Part shown: positions 8,823 to 18,532 of the stretch, one piece after another | Layout of the letters: each line of letters begins with the position of its first letter | How positions within the stretch are numbered: position 1 is the first letter of the stretch | Source of the DNA: Hoeflea prorocentri | GTDB lineage: Bacteria > Pseudomonadota > Alphaproteobacteria > Rhizobiales > Rhizobiaceae | Assembly (NCBI RefSeq): GCF_027944115.1 | Contig: NZ_JAPJZI010000001.1 | Coordinates: 4,340,001-4,404,000 of the forward strand | Direction of reading: 5' to 3' | DNA: 64,000 bases | The notes under the pieces: model-generated | Told to the model about the DNA's origin: nothing | Databases searched by the model: none | Seen by the model: only the letters and a program-made list of their open reading frames with translations | Position numbers and translations under genes: made by a program

Positions 8823-8841
8823 CCGGCAGGCCGGTTTTTTG
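8823..8841 (+). terminator. Weak intrinsic terminator after the LysR gene
   Basis: A short GC palindrome (CCGG, loop CAGG, CCGG) is followed directly by TTTTTT about 130 bases after the LysR stop. The stem is only four to five base pairs, so strength is doubtful, but position and T-run fit termination before secB. Confidence 0.3.
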
Positions 8842-8921
8842 TTGTATGCGACCAAGTGAAATGCTAGCCAGTGGCCGAAACGCGGCCGCCGGCCGGTATT
8901 GAAGTAATCAAGGACAGTTTT

Positions 8922-9449
8922 ATGGCCAAACAGCCCGATCCGACAACACCAGCAGGCGCAGCGCCGCAAGGCACCGAAGCAGGCAACGGCCAGGCGCCGA
9001 CGCTGAATGTACTGGCTCAGTACATCAAGGATTTCTCGTTCGAGAATCCGAATGCGCCGCAGTCGCTGACCCAACGTGAAAAAGGTCCGGCCATCAACAT
9101 CAACGTGAATGTCAACGCCAATCCGCTTTCCGAAACGGATTACGATGTTGTGCTGACGCTCAATGCCGAAGCAAAAGACGGTGAAAAAATCGTCTTCAAC
9201 GTCGAGCTTGTCTACGGCGGCGTTTTCCGCATTCAGGGTTTCCCGCAGGAACACATGCTGCCGCTTCTGTTTATCGAGTGCCCGCGGCTTCTCTTCCCGT
9301 TTGCCCGTCAGATCATTGCCGACGCAACCCGCAATGGTGGTTTCCCGCCGCTGATGATCGATCCGATCGATTTTGCGCAGATGTTTGCTCAGCGCATGGC
9401 GGAAGAACAGGCAAAGGCCAAGGTCGAGGCTCCGGCCGTCACCAACTAG
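8922..9449 (+). CDS. secB: Protein-export chaperone SecB
   Basis: SecB is the homotetrameric cytoplasmic chaperone that keeps presecretory proteins unfolded and hands them to SecA. The 175-residue product has the characteristic core from [13 protein letters not shown] onwards, the GGVFRIQG segment, and [20 protein letters not shown] followed by [10 protein letters not shown], all SecB hallmarks. The N-terminal extension rich in Ala/Pro/Gly and the Ala-rich tail are typical of alphaproteobacterial SecB. The start is set at ATG 8922; an upstream ATG at 8871 adds a non-family extension. It is convergent with dnaQ, with only five bases between the stop codons. Confidence 0.97.
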   Translation: MAKQPDPTTPAGAAPQGTEAGNGQAPTLNVLAQYIKDFSFENPNAPQSLTQREKGPAININVNVNANPLSETDYDVVLTLNAEAKDGEKIVFNVELVYGGVFRIQGFPQEHMLPLLFIECPRLLFPFARQIIADATRNGGFPPLMIDPIDFAQMFAQRMAEEQAKAKVEAPAVTN

Positions 9450-9454
9450 GCCTG

Positions 9455-10159
9455 CTATTCGGCGTAGTCGTTCCAGAGGGCCTTTTCACCAAGGCCTTCT
9501 TTCATTTTGCGATGAGCGTTGATCTCTTCTTCGCTCAGCCGCGCAGCAAGCGGAACAGGCCGGGCACCGGTGCTTTTTGCCGCATCACCGTTGGATTCTT
9601 CCCGCGCTCCGGCATCCTTGTCGGCCATACCCAGCCCAAGAGCGGCCTGCCGGCCACCATTCATCTCGATATAGACTTCCGCAAGGAGTTCGGCGTCAAG
9701 AAGGGCGCCGTGTTTGGTCCGGCGTGAATTATCGATACCGTAGCGCTTGCAGAGCGCATCAAGGGAGTTCGGTCCCATGGGGTGGCGGCGGCGGGCGAGG
9801 GCAAGCGTGTCCACCACGCGCGACGGATCCACCGGCGGGAGGCCGAGCCGCGCCAGTTCCGCATTGATAAAGCCTATATCGAAACTGGCATTGTGTGCGA
9901 CGAGCTTGGCCCCGTCGAACAGCGTGCTCATATCCCCGATGATATCGCCAAAGATCGGCTTGTCTTCGAGAAACTCATCCGTGATTCCGTGAACTGCAAG
10001 CGCTTCCGGATGGACCTTTTTGCCCTGTGCGTTGATGTAAACGTGGAAGGTGCGCCCGGTCGGGAACTTGTTCGACAGTTCCACGCCGCCTATTTCGATC
10101 ACGCGGTCAGACTGGTTATCAAGGCCGGTGGTTTCCGTGTCGAATATAATCTCACGCAT
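9455..10159 (-). CDS. dnaQ: DNA polymerase III epsilon subunit (proofreading exonuclease)
   Basis: DnaQ is the 3'-5' proofreading exonuclease of the replicative polymerase. The 234-residue protein has the DEDDh motifs: Exo I DTETTGLD near residues 7-14, Exo II AHNASFDIGF near residue 90, and Exo III HGALLDAELL near 155, where the His and Asp bind metal. The C-terminal part contains a clamp/alpha-binding tail. ATG 10159 overlaps the coaE stop by eight bases, a better choice than the longer reading from 10177. Last gene of the minus-strand ppsR-maf-aroE-coaE-dnaQ run adjoining the origin. Confidence 0.96.
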   Translation of the reverse strand: MREIIFDTETTGLDNQSDRVIEIGGVELSNKFPTGRTFHVYINAQGKKVHPEALAVHGITDEFLEDKPIFGDIIGDMSTLFDGAKLVAHNASFDIGFINAELARLGLPPVDPSRVVDTLALARRRHPMGPNSLDALCKRYGIDNSRRTKHGALLDAELLAEVYIEMNGGRQAALGLGMADKDAGAREESNGDAAKSTGARPVPLAARLSEEEINAHRKMKEGLGEKALWNDYAE

Positions 10160-10751
10160 TGCCGCTTTCCTCTCCAATCAGCCGGTCGACGAGTGCATTG
10201 ATCTGCTCGCGTGTCTCGTCAAAGGGTCCTGATGTATCTATCACAAAATCCGCCCGTGCGCGCTTTTCTTCGTCCGGTACCTGACGCGCCAGTATGGCCT
10301 CGAATTTCTCTTCCGTCATGCCGGGACGGCGCAAAACCCGCTCCCTTTGCATATCCGGCGCACAGGACACGACCACGACCTTGTCCACGGCCTGTTCGCC
10401 CTTACCTTCAAACAGAAGTGGAATGTCGAGAACCACCAACGGCGCGCCGGCCTGCCTTTGGCGATCGACGAATTGCGCTCTGTTCTTTTCAACCAGAGGA
10501 TGGACGATCGATTCCAGTTTCTTGAACGCAGCCTCATTGTTCAACACCGCCGCGGACAGTCTTTGCCGATCGACAACGTTGTCCTGCACTGTTCCCGGAA
10601 ACTGCGCCTCAATAAGGGGCGCAGCCTCACCGGCATAAAGATCGTGAACGATCTGATCGGCGCTGATCACCGGAATACCGCGCTCGGCAAACATGTCCGC
10701 TGCCGTCGATTTACCCATTCCAATCGATCCCGTCAGGCCAAGAACCATCAT
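10152..10751 (-). CDS. coaE: Dephospho-CoA kinase
   Basis: CoaE performs the last step of coenzyme A synthesis, phosphorylating the 3'-OH of dephospho-CoA with ATP. The 199-residue product carries the P-loop GLTGSIGMGKST at residues about 5-16, the substrate-binding DLYAG/HP regions, LLFEG, and a CoaE lid with LARQ. Consecutive TTG-ATG-ATG codons occur at the start. ATG 10751 is chosen because it overlaps the aroE stop by a single base (TGATG) and lies six to seven bases from GGAGGT. It is translationally coupled between aroE and dnaQ. Confidence 0.95.
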   Translation of the reverse strand: MMVLGLTGSIGMGKSTAADMFAERGIPVISADQIVHDLYAGEAAPLIEAQFPGTVQDNVVDRQRLSAAVLNNEAAFKKLESIVHPLVEKNRAQFVDRQRQAGAPLVVLDIPLLFEGKGEQAVDKVVVVSCAPDMQRERVLRRPGMTEEKFEAILARQVPDEEKRARADFVIDTSGPFDETREQINALVDRLIGEESGNA

Positions 10752-11593
10752 CAATGCACCTCCAGATCCTGAACGATCCTGTTGCGCAGATCATCGGTGA
10801 CTGCGGGCCGTATGCCAAACCACTTTTCAAAGCCGGGGACGGCCTGATGAAGCAGCATGCCGAGCCCGTCGACGGTGTGGCAACCTGCTTCAGCCGCCCT
10901 TTGCAGGATCGGCGTGACGAGCGGAGTATAGACGATATCCGTGACAACGCCGTTTTTGGCCATGCTTGAAAAATCGATGTCGGGAACCGGACTGCCTTCC
11001 ATTCCAAGCGCGCTGGTGTTGACAAAGAGGCCGGCGCCGGCGACCGCAGCACCAAGATCATTAAGCGCATGAACGTGAATGGAATCGCCGAACCGGTCCG
11101 CGAGATCTTCGGCCCGTGACACTGTGCGGTTGACCAGGCGTATTGTCTTGATGCCGCGATCGCGAAGCGTTTGAAGGATCGCGCGACTGGCACCCCCGGC
11201 ACCAAGCACGACTGCGGTTTCGGTCTTATCCCAGCCCGGAGCCCTTTCATCCAGATTGGCCGAAAAGCCGTAACCATCGGTATTGGTCGCCATCAGGCGC
11301 CCGCTTTCCAGCCACAGGGTGTTGGCGGCGCCGAGCTCGGTGGCAAGAGCATCGGCGGACCCGGCAAAACGAAATGCGTCTTCCTTGTGCGGTATCGTGA
11401 CATTGCCACCCACAAAACCGCTTGAGCCGTCGGCAAGCCGTTGCATGAATTCGGGAAAGGCGTCCGGTGTGACCTGCGCAAGCTCGTAACTCCCTTCGAT
11501 ACCGGCCTGATCCAGCCAGTAACGATGGATGATGGGCGAGCGTGAGTGCTTGACCGGATAGCCGGCGACAAAGGCGCGTTTTATTTCAGCCAT
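10751..11593 (-). CDS. aroE: Shikimate dehydrogenase
   Basis: AroE reduces 3-dehydroshikimate to shikimate with NADPH in aromatic amino-acid synthesis. The 280-residue protein shows the substrate motif [10 protein letters not shown] near residue 13, the catalytic Lys in [10 protein letters not shown], and the Rossmann nucleotide motif [10 protein letters not shown] near residue 131. The NADPH-phosphate binding motif VNRT follows near 155, and a C-terminal [16 protein letters not shown] is present. ATG 11593 overlaps the maf stop by eight bases. Part of the conserved maf-aroE-coaE-dnaQ cluster. Confidence 0.96.
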   Translation of the reverse strand: MAEIKRAFVAGYPVKHSRSPIIHRYWLDQAGIEGSYELAQVTPDAFPEFMQRLADGSSGFVGGNVTIPHKEDAFRFAGSADALATELGAANTLWLESGRLMATNTDGYGFSANLDERAPGWDKTETAVVLGAGGASRAILQTLRDRGIKTIRLVNRTVSRAEDLADRFGDSIHVHALNDLGAAVAGAGLFVNTSALGMEGSPVPDIDFSSMAKNGVVTDIVYTPLVTPILQRAAEAGCHTVDGLGMLLHQAVPGFEKWFGIRPAVTDDLRNRIVQDLEVH

Positions 11594-12185
11594 CAATTTC
11601 TCCGCGCTCGCGCAAGGCCGCAAGGAGCGGCAGCATCGGCAGGCCGATTATGGTGAAATAATCACCCTCGATCCTGTCGAAAAGCTGGATGCCTTCGCCC
11701 TCCAGCTGATAGGCGCCGACACTGGACAAAGCCTTGTCACCGACGCGGGAAAGGTAACGGCCGATAAATCCGGGGTCGAGCGGACGCATGGTCAGGCGTG
11801 CCGAAGAGACATGCCGCCAGACGGTTTCTCCTGCCTGCACGAAGACGACGGCACTGTTGAGCTGATGGGTGCGCCCGGATAGTTTCAGGAGATGACGTCG
11901 TGCGCCTTCCATATCGGCCGGTTTGTGAAAGACTTCGTCGCCAAGCGATAGTGTCTGATCGGACCCGATCACCAAGGCGCCCGGCATCTTTTCACTGACA
12001 TTGAGTGCCTTTGCCTCCGCCAGCACCAGTGCCGTATCTTCCGGGCCGACGCCACTGTCGCGCAGCGGTGCTTCAACAGTCCGTTCATCGATCTCAGCCG
12101 GTTGCGCCGTGAAGGTCAGCCCGGCATTCTTCAAAAGCGCCTGGCGAAAGGGGCTGGCTGAAGCCAGGATCAGATCTGACGGCAT
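11586..12185 (-). CDS. maf: Maf-like nucleotide pyrophosphatase
   Basis: Maf proteins hydrolyse non-canonical or canonical nucleoside triphosphates (dTTP/UTP or 7-methyl-GTP types) and are proposed to act in house-cleaning. The 199-residue product has the opening [14 protein letters not shown], the EIDER motif near residue 32, GSDQTL near 75, and SVGAYQLEG-type residues near 155. The start at ATG 12185 is supported by GAGGGA seven bases upstream; the ATG at 12218 gives a non-conserved leader. The exact specificity cannot be assigned by eye. It overlaps aroE and follows ppsR by 39 bases. Confidence 0.93.
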   Translation of the reverse strand: MPSDLILASASPFRQALLKNAGLTFTAQPAEIDERTVEAPLRDSGVGPEDTALVLAEAKALNVSEKMPGALVIGSDQTLSLGDEVFHKPADMEGARRHLLKLSGRTHQLNSAVVFVQAGETVWRHVSSARLTMRPLDPGFIGRYLSRVGDKALSSVGAYQLEGEGIQLFDRIEGDYFTIIGLPMLPLLAALRERGEIDG

Positions 12186-12224
12186 ATGATCGTCCCTCAG
12201 GGGCATTTGTGATTTCAAACCGGC

Positions 12225-13055
12225 CTAACGTGACTTGACGCCAAGTGCAAGAATGGCCGCCGCCGTTTCCTCTATCGAACGCCGGCTGACATCGATGGTC
12301 GGCCAATTGTGGCGGGCGCAGAGGTTTCGCGCATATTTGAGTTCCTCGGCGATCGCGACCCGGTCGACATACTCCTCACCGGAATAACCCTGCGTCGTGC
12401 CAAGCAGGCGATGGCGGCGCACTTGAGAGATACGGTCGGCGGTCGCGACGAGCCCGACAATCAATGGATGATCGGCGGTGGCAAGAACCTCGGGCAATGG
12501 CACATTGTAGACAATCGGAATGTTGACGGTCTTGTAACCACGATTGGCGAGATAGATGCTGGTTGGCGTTTTTGATGTGCGGCTGATACCGACAAGCACG
12601 ATATCTGCGTCCTCAATATTGGCAGGAAGCTGGCCGTCATCATGTTCCATGGTGAAATTGAGCGCTTCCATGCGGCGGAAATACTCGGCATTCAATGTGT
12701 GCTGAGCGCCGACACGGTGTTCCGACCGCGGGCCAAGATAGGACTGAAAGAGCGAAATGACCGGATCGAGCACGGATACACAGGGAATGTTCATTTCCCG
12801 ACACCGGTCATTGATCATCTGCGACAGCTCGGCATCGACGACCGTGTAGAGCACAATGCCTGGCGCACCGTCGATTGTATCGAGAACCGGCTCAAGCTGC
12901 TTGGTGCTGCGAATCAGCGGGTAAACATGCTCAAGCGCCCGCGTTCCGGTGAATTGCGCCGCTGCGGCCCTGCCAACCGTAATCAGCGTCTCTCCGGTCG
13001 AATCTGAAATAAGGTGCAGATGGAAGTAATTTTTCGGCCGATCCACGAAATTCAT
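12225..13055 (-). CDS. ppsR: Pyruvate, phosphate dikinase regulatory protein family (PPSR/DUF299)
   Basis: This family contains bifunctional serine/threonine kinase and Pi-dependent phosphorylases that switch PEP synthase or pyruvate phosphate dikinase off and on. The 276-residue protein has the hallmark opening [14 protein letters not shown] and the P-loop-like [20 protein letters not shown] near residues 152-171. It corresponds to the gene beside hemE at alphaproteobacterial origins (RP001 homologue). ATG 13055 is chosen because the family begins there; upstream in-frame codons up to 13169 lie in the origin-like region. Confidence 0.93.
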   Translation of the reverse strand: MNFVDRPKNYFHLHLISDSTGETLITVGRAAAAQFTGTRALEHVYPLIRSTKQLEPVLDTIDGAPGIVLYTVVDAELSQMINDRCREMNIPCVSVLDPVISLFQSYLGPRSEHRVGAQHTLNAEYFRRMEALNFTMEHDDGQLPANIEDADIVLVGISRTSKTPTSIYLANRGYKTVNIPIVYNVPLPEVLATADHPLIVGLVATADRISQVRRHRLLGTTQGYSGEEYVDRVAIAEELKYARNLCARHNWPTIDVSRRSIEETAAAILALGVKSR

Positions 13056-13451
13056 CCGCTTCTGTTGATAAGTGTGCATGAACCTGGATGGTTCGGACTT
13101 TGATTTCACAGGTACGGGAAAGGGGGCCGGTTTGTCCACATGGACGGTTGTCCGGGACTGAAAACACACAGGCCTGTGGACGGATGTGCATCAACATGTC
13201 GCGCAAAGGTGATCACAGCTTACCCACAGTTTCACCGATTGCTTGATAATCCTTTAACTCTTTGTTTTATAATAATTAATATAGGATATACACGGAGTTA
13301 TACAGGGCGTTTGTATACTGTTGTATAACTGGCGCCGGTTTTCCAAACTGTGGAGGAGCTTGGGATTGTCTTTAATCCTTGATACCCACCGACTCTAAGA
13401 AATAGAAGACTCTTAAATAACCTTTCTTTTTTAATGGGTGAGGGATTCAGG
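13056..13451. other. Probable chromosomal replication origin (oriC)
   Basis: This gene-free interval lies between ppsR and hemE, the position of oriC in Caulobacter and Rickettsia and, from memory, in rhizobia. It has near-consensus DnaA boxes: TTGTCCACA (13132-13140), TTACCCACA (13220-13228) and TTATCAACA on the minus strand (13063-13071). Each has one mismatch to TTATCCACA; a weaker TGTGGACGG lies at 13175-13183. A strongly AT-rich tract follows at about 13242-13320. Two GANTC methylation sites are at 13391-13395 and 13408-13412, each inside a GACTCT repeat. Both flanking genes read away from it. Confidence 0.65.
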
Positions 13452-14483
13452 ATGGTACAGGACCGCAAGGTCATGAGGGTATTGAGTGGTGAAACCGTCT
13501 TTCCCCCACCCGTTTGGTTGATGCGTCAGGCAGGCCGGTATCTCCCCGAATACAGAGCGACGCGGAAACAGGCGGGAGGCTTTCTGGATCTTTGCTACTC
13601 TCCGGAACTGGCGACGGAAGTCACTTTGCAGCCGATACGGCGTTATGGCTTTGATGCAGCCATCCTGTTTTCCGACATACTCGTCATACCGGATGCACTT
13701 GATCGTGATGTGCGTTTTGAGGAAGGCCGTGGGCCACTCATGACGCCGATCGATGCTGCAGGTATTGCGGGTCTCGACGGAACGCGGATGCTGGATCATC
13801 TTGCCCCGGTCATGGAAACCGTTACGCGGCTTCGCAAAGAGCTGCCGGATGAGACGACACTGCTGGGTTTTTGTGGAGCGCCCTGGACGGTTGCGACCTA
13901 TATGATTGCCGGTCACGGCACGCCGGACCAGGCGCCGGCGAGGCTTTTTGCCTATCGCGAAGCTGAGGCGTTTGAAGCCCTGCTCGATCTTCTGGCCGAT
14001 CTGTCGGCTGACTATCTGTGTGCACAGATCGAAGCCGGTGCCGATGCCGTTCAGATTTTTGACTCCTGGGCCGGCGTTCTGGGCGAGACGGAATTTGAAC
14101 GGTTTTGTATCAAGCCGGTGCAGAAGATTGTCAGGACAGTGCGAGAACGCCATCCACAGGCACGGATCATAGCCTTTGCCAAGGGCGCTGGTATTCTTCT
14201 GGAGAGCTATCGTCAGAAGACGGGCGCTGACGCGATCGGACTGGATTGGGCGGTTCCGCTGTCATTTGCACAACGATTGCAGCAGGACGGGCCCGTACAG
14301 GGCAATCTGGACCCGATGCGGGTCGTTTCCGGGGGCAATGCGCTCGATGAGGGCGTCGATGCCATTCTCGAGGCGCTGGGCGACGGTCCGCTGATCTTCA
14401 ATCTCGGTCACGGCATCACGCCGCAGGCGGACCCGGACCATGTCGAGAGGCTTGTGAAGCGGTTGCGCGCGGCGCAGCGCTGA
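13452..14483 (+). CDS. hemE: Uroporphyrinogen decarboxylase
   Basis: HemE removes the four acetate carboxyls of uroporphyrinogen III to give coproporphyrinogen III in heme biosynthesis. The 343-residue protein has the N-terminal signature [17 protein letters not shown] (residues about 20-36) and [13 protein letters not shown] near 140. The active-site Asp lies in [13 protein letters not shown], and a C-terminal NLGHGI occurs. ATG 13452 with GAGGGA six bases upstream is preferred; ATG 13434 would add six residues and consume the ribosome site. It borders the probable origin and is followed by hemJ after 13 bases. Confidence 0.97.
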   Translation: MVQDRKVMRVLSGETVFPPPVWLMRQAGRYLPEYRATRKQAGGFLDLCYSPELATEVTLQPIRRYGFDAAILFSDILVIPDALDRDVRFEEGRGPLMTPIDAAGIAGLDGTRMLDHLAPVMETVTRLRKELPDETTLLGFCGAPWTVATYMIAGHGTPDQAPARLFAYREAEAFEALLDLLADLSADYLCAQIEAGADAVQIFDSWAGVLGETEFERFCIKPVQKIVRTVRERHPQARIIAFAKGAGILLESYRQKTGADAIGLDWAVPLSFAQRLQQDGPVQGNLDPMRVVSGGNALDEGVDAILEALGDGPLIFNLGHGITPQADPDHVERLVKRLRAAQR

Positions 14484-14496
14484 CAAGGACGGTTCC

Positions 14497-15042
14497 ATGA
14501 GCCCGCAAAACACCAATATTGACGAGATCGCCGGGAAAAAAGCGTCTGCGCGGGCGCGGATCGCGCTTGTCAGTCTTTGCGTTGTTGTTGCGGCGCTGAT
14601 GATCTGGAACCCGCCGGCGCTCTATGACTGGATGCGGGCGGTCCATGTCATGGCGATCATTTCCTGGATGGCGGGTATGTTCTATCTGCCGCGGCTGTTC
14701 GTCTATCACAGCGGTAGCGAAGTCGGATCGCAGCAATCCGAGACATTCAAGATCATGGAAGCAAGACTCTACCGGGTCATCATGACACCGGCCATGGTGA
14801 TATCCTGGGTTCTTGGACTTTGGCTGGCCTATGATGGCTTCGGTTTCTCGGGCGTTTGGCTTTGGCTCAAGATTGCCGCCGTTTTGGGCTTGTCCGCCGC
14901 GCATGGCTATTTCGGCAAGTCGCTGCGCCGTTTTGCAGCCGATCATCGTGACCATAGCGCTACACATTGGCGCAAAGTCAATGAAATCCCCACAGTGCTG
15001 ATGGTGTTCATCGTCATCATGGTGATCGTCAAACCGTTTTGA
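14497..15042 (+). CDS. hemJ: Protoporphyrinogen IX oxidase HemJ
   Basis: HemJ is the membrane protoporphyrinogen IX oxidase that replaces HemG/HemY in most alphaproteobacteria. The 181-residue protein has about four to five transmembrane helices and the conserved AVHVMAIISWMAGMFYLPRLFVYH region, quoted here only by its ends: the His in AVHVM (residue about 50) and Arg-Leu-Phe-Val-Tyr-His at about 66-71. The C-terminal NEIPTVLMVFIVIMVIVKPF is also typical. It follows hemE by 13 bases and is probably in one operon with it, giving two steps of the same pathway. Confidence 0.93.
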   Translation: MSPQNTNIDEIAGKKASARARIALVSLCVVVAALMIWNPPALYDWMRAVHVMAIISWMAGMFYLPRLFVYHSGSEVGSQQSETFKIMEARLYRVIMTPAMVISWVLGLWLAYDGFGFSGVWLWLKIAAVLGLSAAHGYFGKSLRRFAADHRDHSATHWRKVNEIPTVLMVFIVIMVIVKPF

Positions 15043-15098
15043 GCTTGCCGTTTGCCGCAAAATATGCGACAGGCGGTGCACCATATGCATTTGAGAGC

Positions 15099-15112
15099 GT
15101 TTCACGTGAATC
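15099..15112. other. parS: Near-consensus parS site
   Basis: GTTTCACGTGAATC matches the 14-base core palindrome GTTTCACGTGAAAC at 13 of 14 positions. It lies in the hemJ-rho intergenic region, about 7.5 kb from parA. Confidence 0.5.
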
Positions 15113-15225
15113 GCCCGGCTCCAGTCCTACCTTGCATATGGCGACGATCCTCGACCGTCATAGAATTTCCCCAAGTCTGACCGATACCCATGACGACCTT
15201 GCCCCCTTCAGAATCTGGAAACCTC

Positions 15226-16491
15226 ATGCAGGAAATGAAGCTTCAAGAGCTTAAGAACAAAACCCCGACGGAACTTCTCGAATTTGCCGAGACGCTCGAG
15301 GTGGAAAACGCCAGCACCATGCGCAAGCAGGAGCTGATGTTTGCGATGCTGAAGAAGCTCGCAGCCCAGGATATCGAGATCATTGGCGAGGGCGTCGTCG
15401 AAATATTGCAGGACGGTTTCGGCTTTCTGCGTTCGGCCAATGCGAATTATCTGCCGGGTCCGGACGATATCTATATATCGCCGTCGCAGATCCGCCGCTT
15501 TTCACTGAAAACCGGTGACACGGTGGAAGGTCCGATCCGCGGACCCAAGGAAGGCGAGCGCTATTTTGCGCTGCTGAAGGTCAACACGATCAATTTTGAA
15601 GATCCGGAAAAGATCAGGCACAAGACCCACTTCGACAATCTGACGCCGCTTTATCCCGATGAGCGTTTCAACATGGAATTCGACGATCCGACGTCGAAGG
15701 ACCTGTCGGCGCGGGTTATCGATCTTGTTGCACCGCTCGGCAAAGGCCAGCGCGGGCTGATCGTAGCGCCGCCGCGCACCGGTAAGACGGTTCTTCTGCA
15801 GAACATCGCCCATTCCATTACCGCCAATCATCCAGAATGCTATCTGATCGTTCTTCTGATTGACGAGCGTCCCGAGGAAGTCACGGATATGCAGCGTTCG
15901 GTGAATGGCGAGGTTGTCTCATCAACCTTTGACGAACCGGCCGCGCGGCACGTCCAGGTGGCTGAAATGGTCATCGAGAAGGCAAAACGGCTGGTTGAGC
16001 ACGGCCGCGACGTTGTCATCCTTCTTGATTCCATCACCCGTCTTGGCCGCGCCTATAACACGGTTGTCCCGTCCTCCGGCAAGGTTTTGACCGGCGGTGT
16101 CGATGCCAACGCCCTGCAACGGCCGAAACGTTTCTTCGGCGCCGCCCGCAATATCGAGGAAGGCGGATCGCTGACGATCATCGCGACGGCCCTGATCGAT
16201 ACGGGCAGCCGCATGGACGAAGTGATCTTCGAGGAATTCAAGGGAACCGGCAACTCTGAAATCGTCCTGGACCGGAAGGTCGCCGACAAGCGTATCTACC
16301 CGTCCATGGACATTCTGAAATCCGGTACGCGCAAGGAAGACCTTCTCATTCCGAAGCAGGATCTTCAGAAGATTTTTGTTCTGCGCCGTATTCTCGCGCC
16401 GATGGGAACCACCGATGCGATCGAGTTCCTGATCGACAAACTCAAGCAGACGAAGAACAATTCGGATTTCTTCGATTCCATGAACGCCTAG
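15226..16491 (+). CDS. rho: Transcription termination factor Rho
   Basis: Rho is the hexameric RNA helicase that terminates transcription at C-rich, unstructured sites. The 421-residue protein has the N-terminal Rho domain, the cold-shock-like RNA-binding domain with DGFGFLRS (residues 63-70), and Walker [13 protein letters not shown] (177-188). Walker [12 protein letters not shown] (about 263-273) and the Q/R-loop [20 protein letters not shown] region (about 285-304) are also present. ATG 15226 gives the usual length; ATG 15190 would add 12 residues. Its TAG shares bases with the stop of the convergent thioredoxin-domain gene. Confidence 0.98.
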   Translation: MQEMKLQELKNKTPTELLEFAETLEVENASTMRKQELMFAMLKKLAAQDIEIIGEGVVEILQDGFGFLRSANANYLPGPDDIYISPSQIRRFSLKTGDTVEGPIRGPKEGERYFALLKVNTINFEDPEKIRHKTHFDNLTPLYPDERFNMEFDDPTSKDLSARVIDLVAPLGKGQRGLIVAPPRTGKTVLLQNIAHSITANHPECYLIVLLIDERPEEVTDMQRSVNGEVVSSTFDEPAARHVQVAEMVIEKAKRLVEHGRDVVILLDSITRLGRAYNTVVPSSGKVLTGGVDANALQRPKRFFGAARNIEEGGSLTIIATALIDTGSRMDEVIFEEFKGTGNSEIVLDRKVADKRIYPSMDILKSGTRKEDLLIPKQDLQKIFVLRRILAPMGTTDAIEFLIDKLKQTKNNSDFFDSMNA

Positions 16492-18512
16492 CCTGCCGGC
16501 GGACGCAGAAGCTCTTCCAGGGATTTTGCGTCAAAGACAGGTGGCAGACAGACGGGACCGTTGCAAAGAAAAGCAGCGGTCCCTTTTTGTTTGCCGGAGT
16601 CAAAACCTGTCGCCCCGCCGATCAAGTCGCGAACCTCATCCTCCGTCCTTGCAACGAGATCAATGCGTGACGGGTCGGTATGACGATGCACAACGTCGAG
16701 AATTTCTTTAGCCGGATTCAGCAGTACAAGATTCTTCGGATTGGCGACGGTGTCGATGGCATTGATCGTGCCGCTTGCCGCCATGGGTATTTGCCGGATG
16801 CGGCCCCACAGCGAGGCCGAGAAGGCCGATACCTTTTGCGGCAGGTCAAGATCCGCCGAAAGACCTGATAGCCGCGCCATGGCTTCGAGAATCTGTGCGG
16901 ATGCCGATGGTGCCGCATCGTCGTGTTCGTGCCTGGCGCGTAAAAGGACATCGTCCGCATCATCTGCGGTGAAGTAGTAACCGCCGGCACCGTCGCTGTA
17001 GTGCCGATCAAGGGTCGACAGCCACGCTTCAGCGATCGCAAGGTATGATGGCTCCAGTGTCGCCTCGTAAAGGGAGATGGCGGCATTGATCATGGCGCCA
17101 TAGTCGGAGGCCAGGGCGGGATAGGTCACGCTGCCCTTGCACCAGGCATGGGCAAGCCTTCCCTCCCGAGACATCGATTCGGATACGAAATCAAAGGCGC
17201 CAACAGCAAGATCGACCCAATCAGGCCGGCCCAGGCGGTTACCGGCTTCTGCGAGCGCCCGTATCATCAGGCCGTTCCAATCGGCGAGAACCTTGTCGTC
17301 GAGGCCCGGGCGAATGCGCGATGCGCGCATCTCCAACAGTTTATCACGGCAGGCCCGCAGCCTTTTCTCCGTCGGACCGTCTGCTTGCGGTGTCTGCAGA
17401 CGGTTCAAGATGACCTTGCCTTCCCAGTTTCCACCCTCACTCACATCGTAATACTGGCAAAACAACGCGGCATCGTCACCGAGCGCGGCATCGATCTCGA
17501 CTTTCTGCCAGATGTAAAACCGCCCCTCTTCTCCCTCACTGTCGGCGTCAAGGCTGGAGGCGAAGCCCCCGCCTGGCAGGCGCATTTCACGCATGAGCCA
17601 GTCCGTTGTTTCTTCAATGCGTCGACGGAACAGGGCATCGCCGGTTTCGCCATAGGCCCACAGCAAGGCCCGGATGAACTGGCCATTGTCGTAGAGCATT
17701 TTTTCGAAATGCGGCACCAGCCAGATCGCGTCGACACAATAGCGCGCCAGTCCGCCGCCGAGATGATCGTAAATGCCTCCATTGGACAAAACCGTGATCC
17801 ATTTCAAGGCGGCGTCCCGTGCGGCCTGCGAACCGCTTCTGCGCCAATCCCGCCACAGTGTTTCGAGCATCGAGGCGTTTGGAAATTTCGGAGCCTGGCC
17901 GATCCCGCCATTTTTGCGGTCGACGATGGACAAAACGCCGGCTGCCTGGCGTTGAAGGCTATCCGGATCCGGTTGTTCAGCAGTGCCTTCAAAAGCCAGT
18001 TGCTGTTTCAGGTGGTTGTGGATGGATTGCGTGTTGCTTTCTATCTTGCCGGGCTCTTCGTGATAGATTCGGGATAGGCTTTTCAGGACGGTTTTGAAAT
18101 CCGGTCGGCCATGCGCAGCCGTTTTCGGGAAGTAGGTTCCGCCCCAGAACGGTTCGCCCTCCGGGTTAAGAAATATGGTTAACGGCCAGCCACCCTGCTC
18201 GCCCATGGCGTGAAGCGCGGCCATATAAATCTGATCGATATCCGTGCGCTCTTCGCGATCGACCTTGATGTTGATATAGAGCTCGTTCATGAGCGCAGCC
18301 GTCTCTTCATCCTCGAAGCTTTCATGGGCCATGACATGGCACCAGTGACAGGCGGCATAGCCGATGGAGAGCAAAATGGGCTTGCCCGTGCGCTTGGCCT
18401 CCTTTAAGGCGGCCTCACCCCATGTCTGCCAGTGAACCGGGTTATCTTCGTGCTGGCGCAAATAGGGGCTGGCCGATTGGCCGAGAACATTGGTCAATTC
18501 AGATGAGGACAT
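16488..18512 (-). CDS. Thioredoxin domain-containing protein (YyaL/DUF255 family)
   Basis: The 674-residue protein belongs to the YyaL/spermatogenesis-associated 20 family. Residues about 5-165 are a DUF255 thioredoxin-like domain with a CHWCHVM motif near residue 56. The rest resembles an alpha/alpha-barrel of six-hairpin glycosidase type, with repeated Trp/Asp/Gly motifs such as YDNGQFI and [10 protein letters not shown]. The biochemical activity is not established. It is convergent with rho, and the two stop codons share the tetranucleotide CTAG at 16488-16491. It starts 20 bases from the divergent mnmE. Confidence 0.93.
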   Translation of the reverse strand: MSSSELTNVLGQSASPYLRQHEDNPVHWQTWGEAALKEAKRTGKPILLSIGYAACHWCHVMAHESFEDEETAALMNELYINIKVDREERTDIDQIYMAALHAMGEQGGWPLTIFLNPEGEPFWGGTYFPKTAAHGRPDFKTVLKSLSRIYHEEPGKIESNTQSIHNHLKQQLAFEGTAEQPDPDSLQRQAAGVLSIVDRKNGGIGQAPKFPNASMLETLWRDWRRSGSQAARDAALKWITVLSNGGIYDHLGGGLARYCVDAIWLVPHFEKMLYDNGQFIRALLWAYGETGDALFRRRIEETTDWLMREMRLPGGGFASSLDADSEGEEGRFYIWQKVEIDAALGDDAALFCQYYDVSEGGNWEGKVILNRLQTPQADGPTEKRLRACRDKLLEMRASRIRPGLDDKVLADWNGLMIRALAEAGNRLGRPDWVDLAVGAFDFVSESMSREGRLAHAWCKGSVTYPALASDYGAMINAAISLYEATLEPSYLAIAEAWLSTLDRHYSDGAGGYYFTADDADDVLLRARHEHDDAAPSASAQILEAMARLSGLSADLDLPQKVSAFSASLWGRIRQIPMAASGTINAIDTVANPKNLVLLNPAKEILDVVHRHTDPSRIDLVARTEDEVRDLIGGATGFDSGKQKGTAAFLCNGPVCLPPVFDAKSLEELLRPPAG

Positions 18513-18532
18513 AAATCACCGGTGTGGGCTTG

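Noticed and set aside
8702-8921. Possible small gene between the LysR gene and secB
   Set aside because: Short frames occur, but without ribosome site or family features; only a weak terminator-like hairpin is supported.
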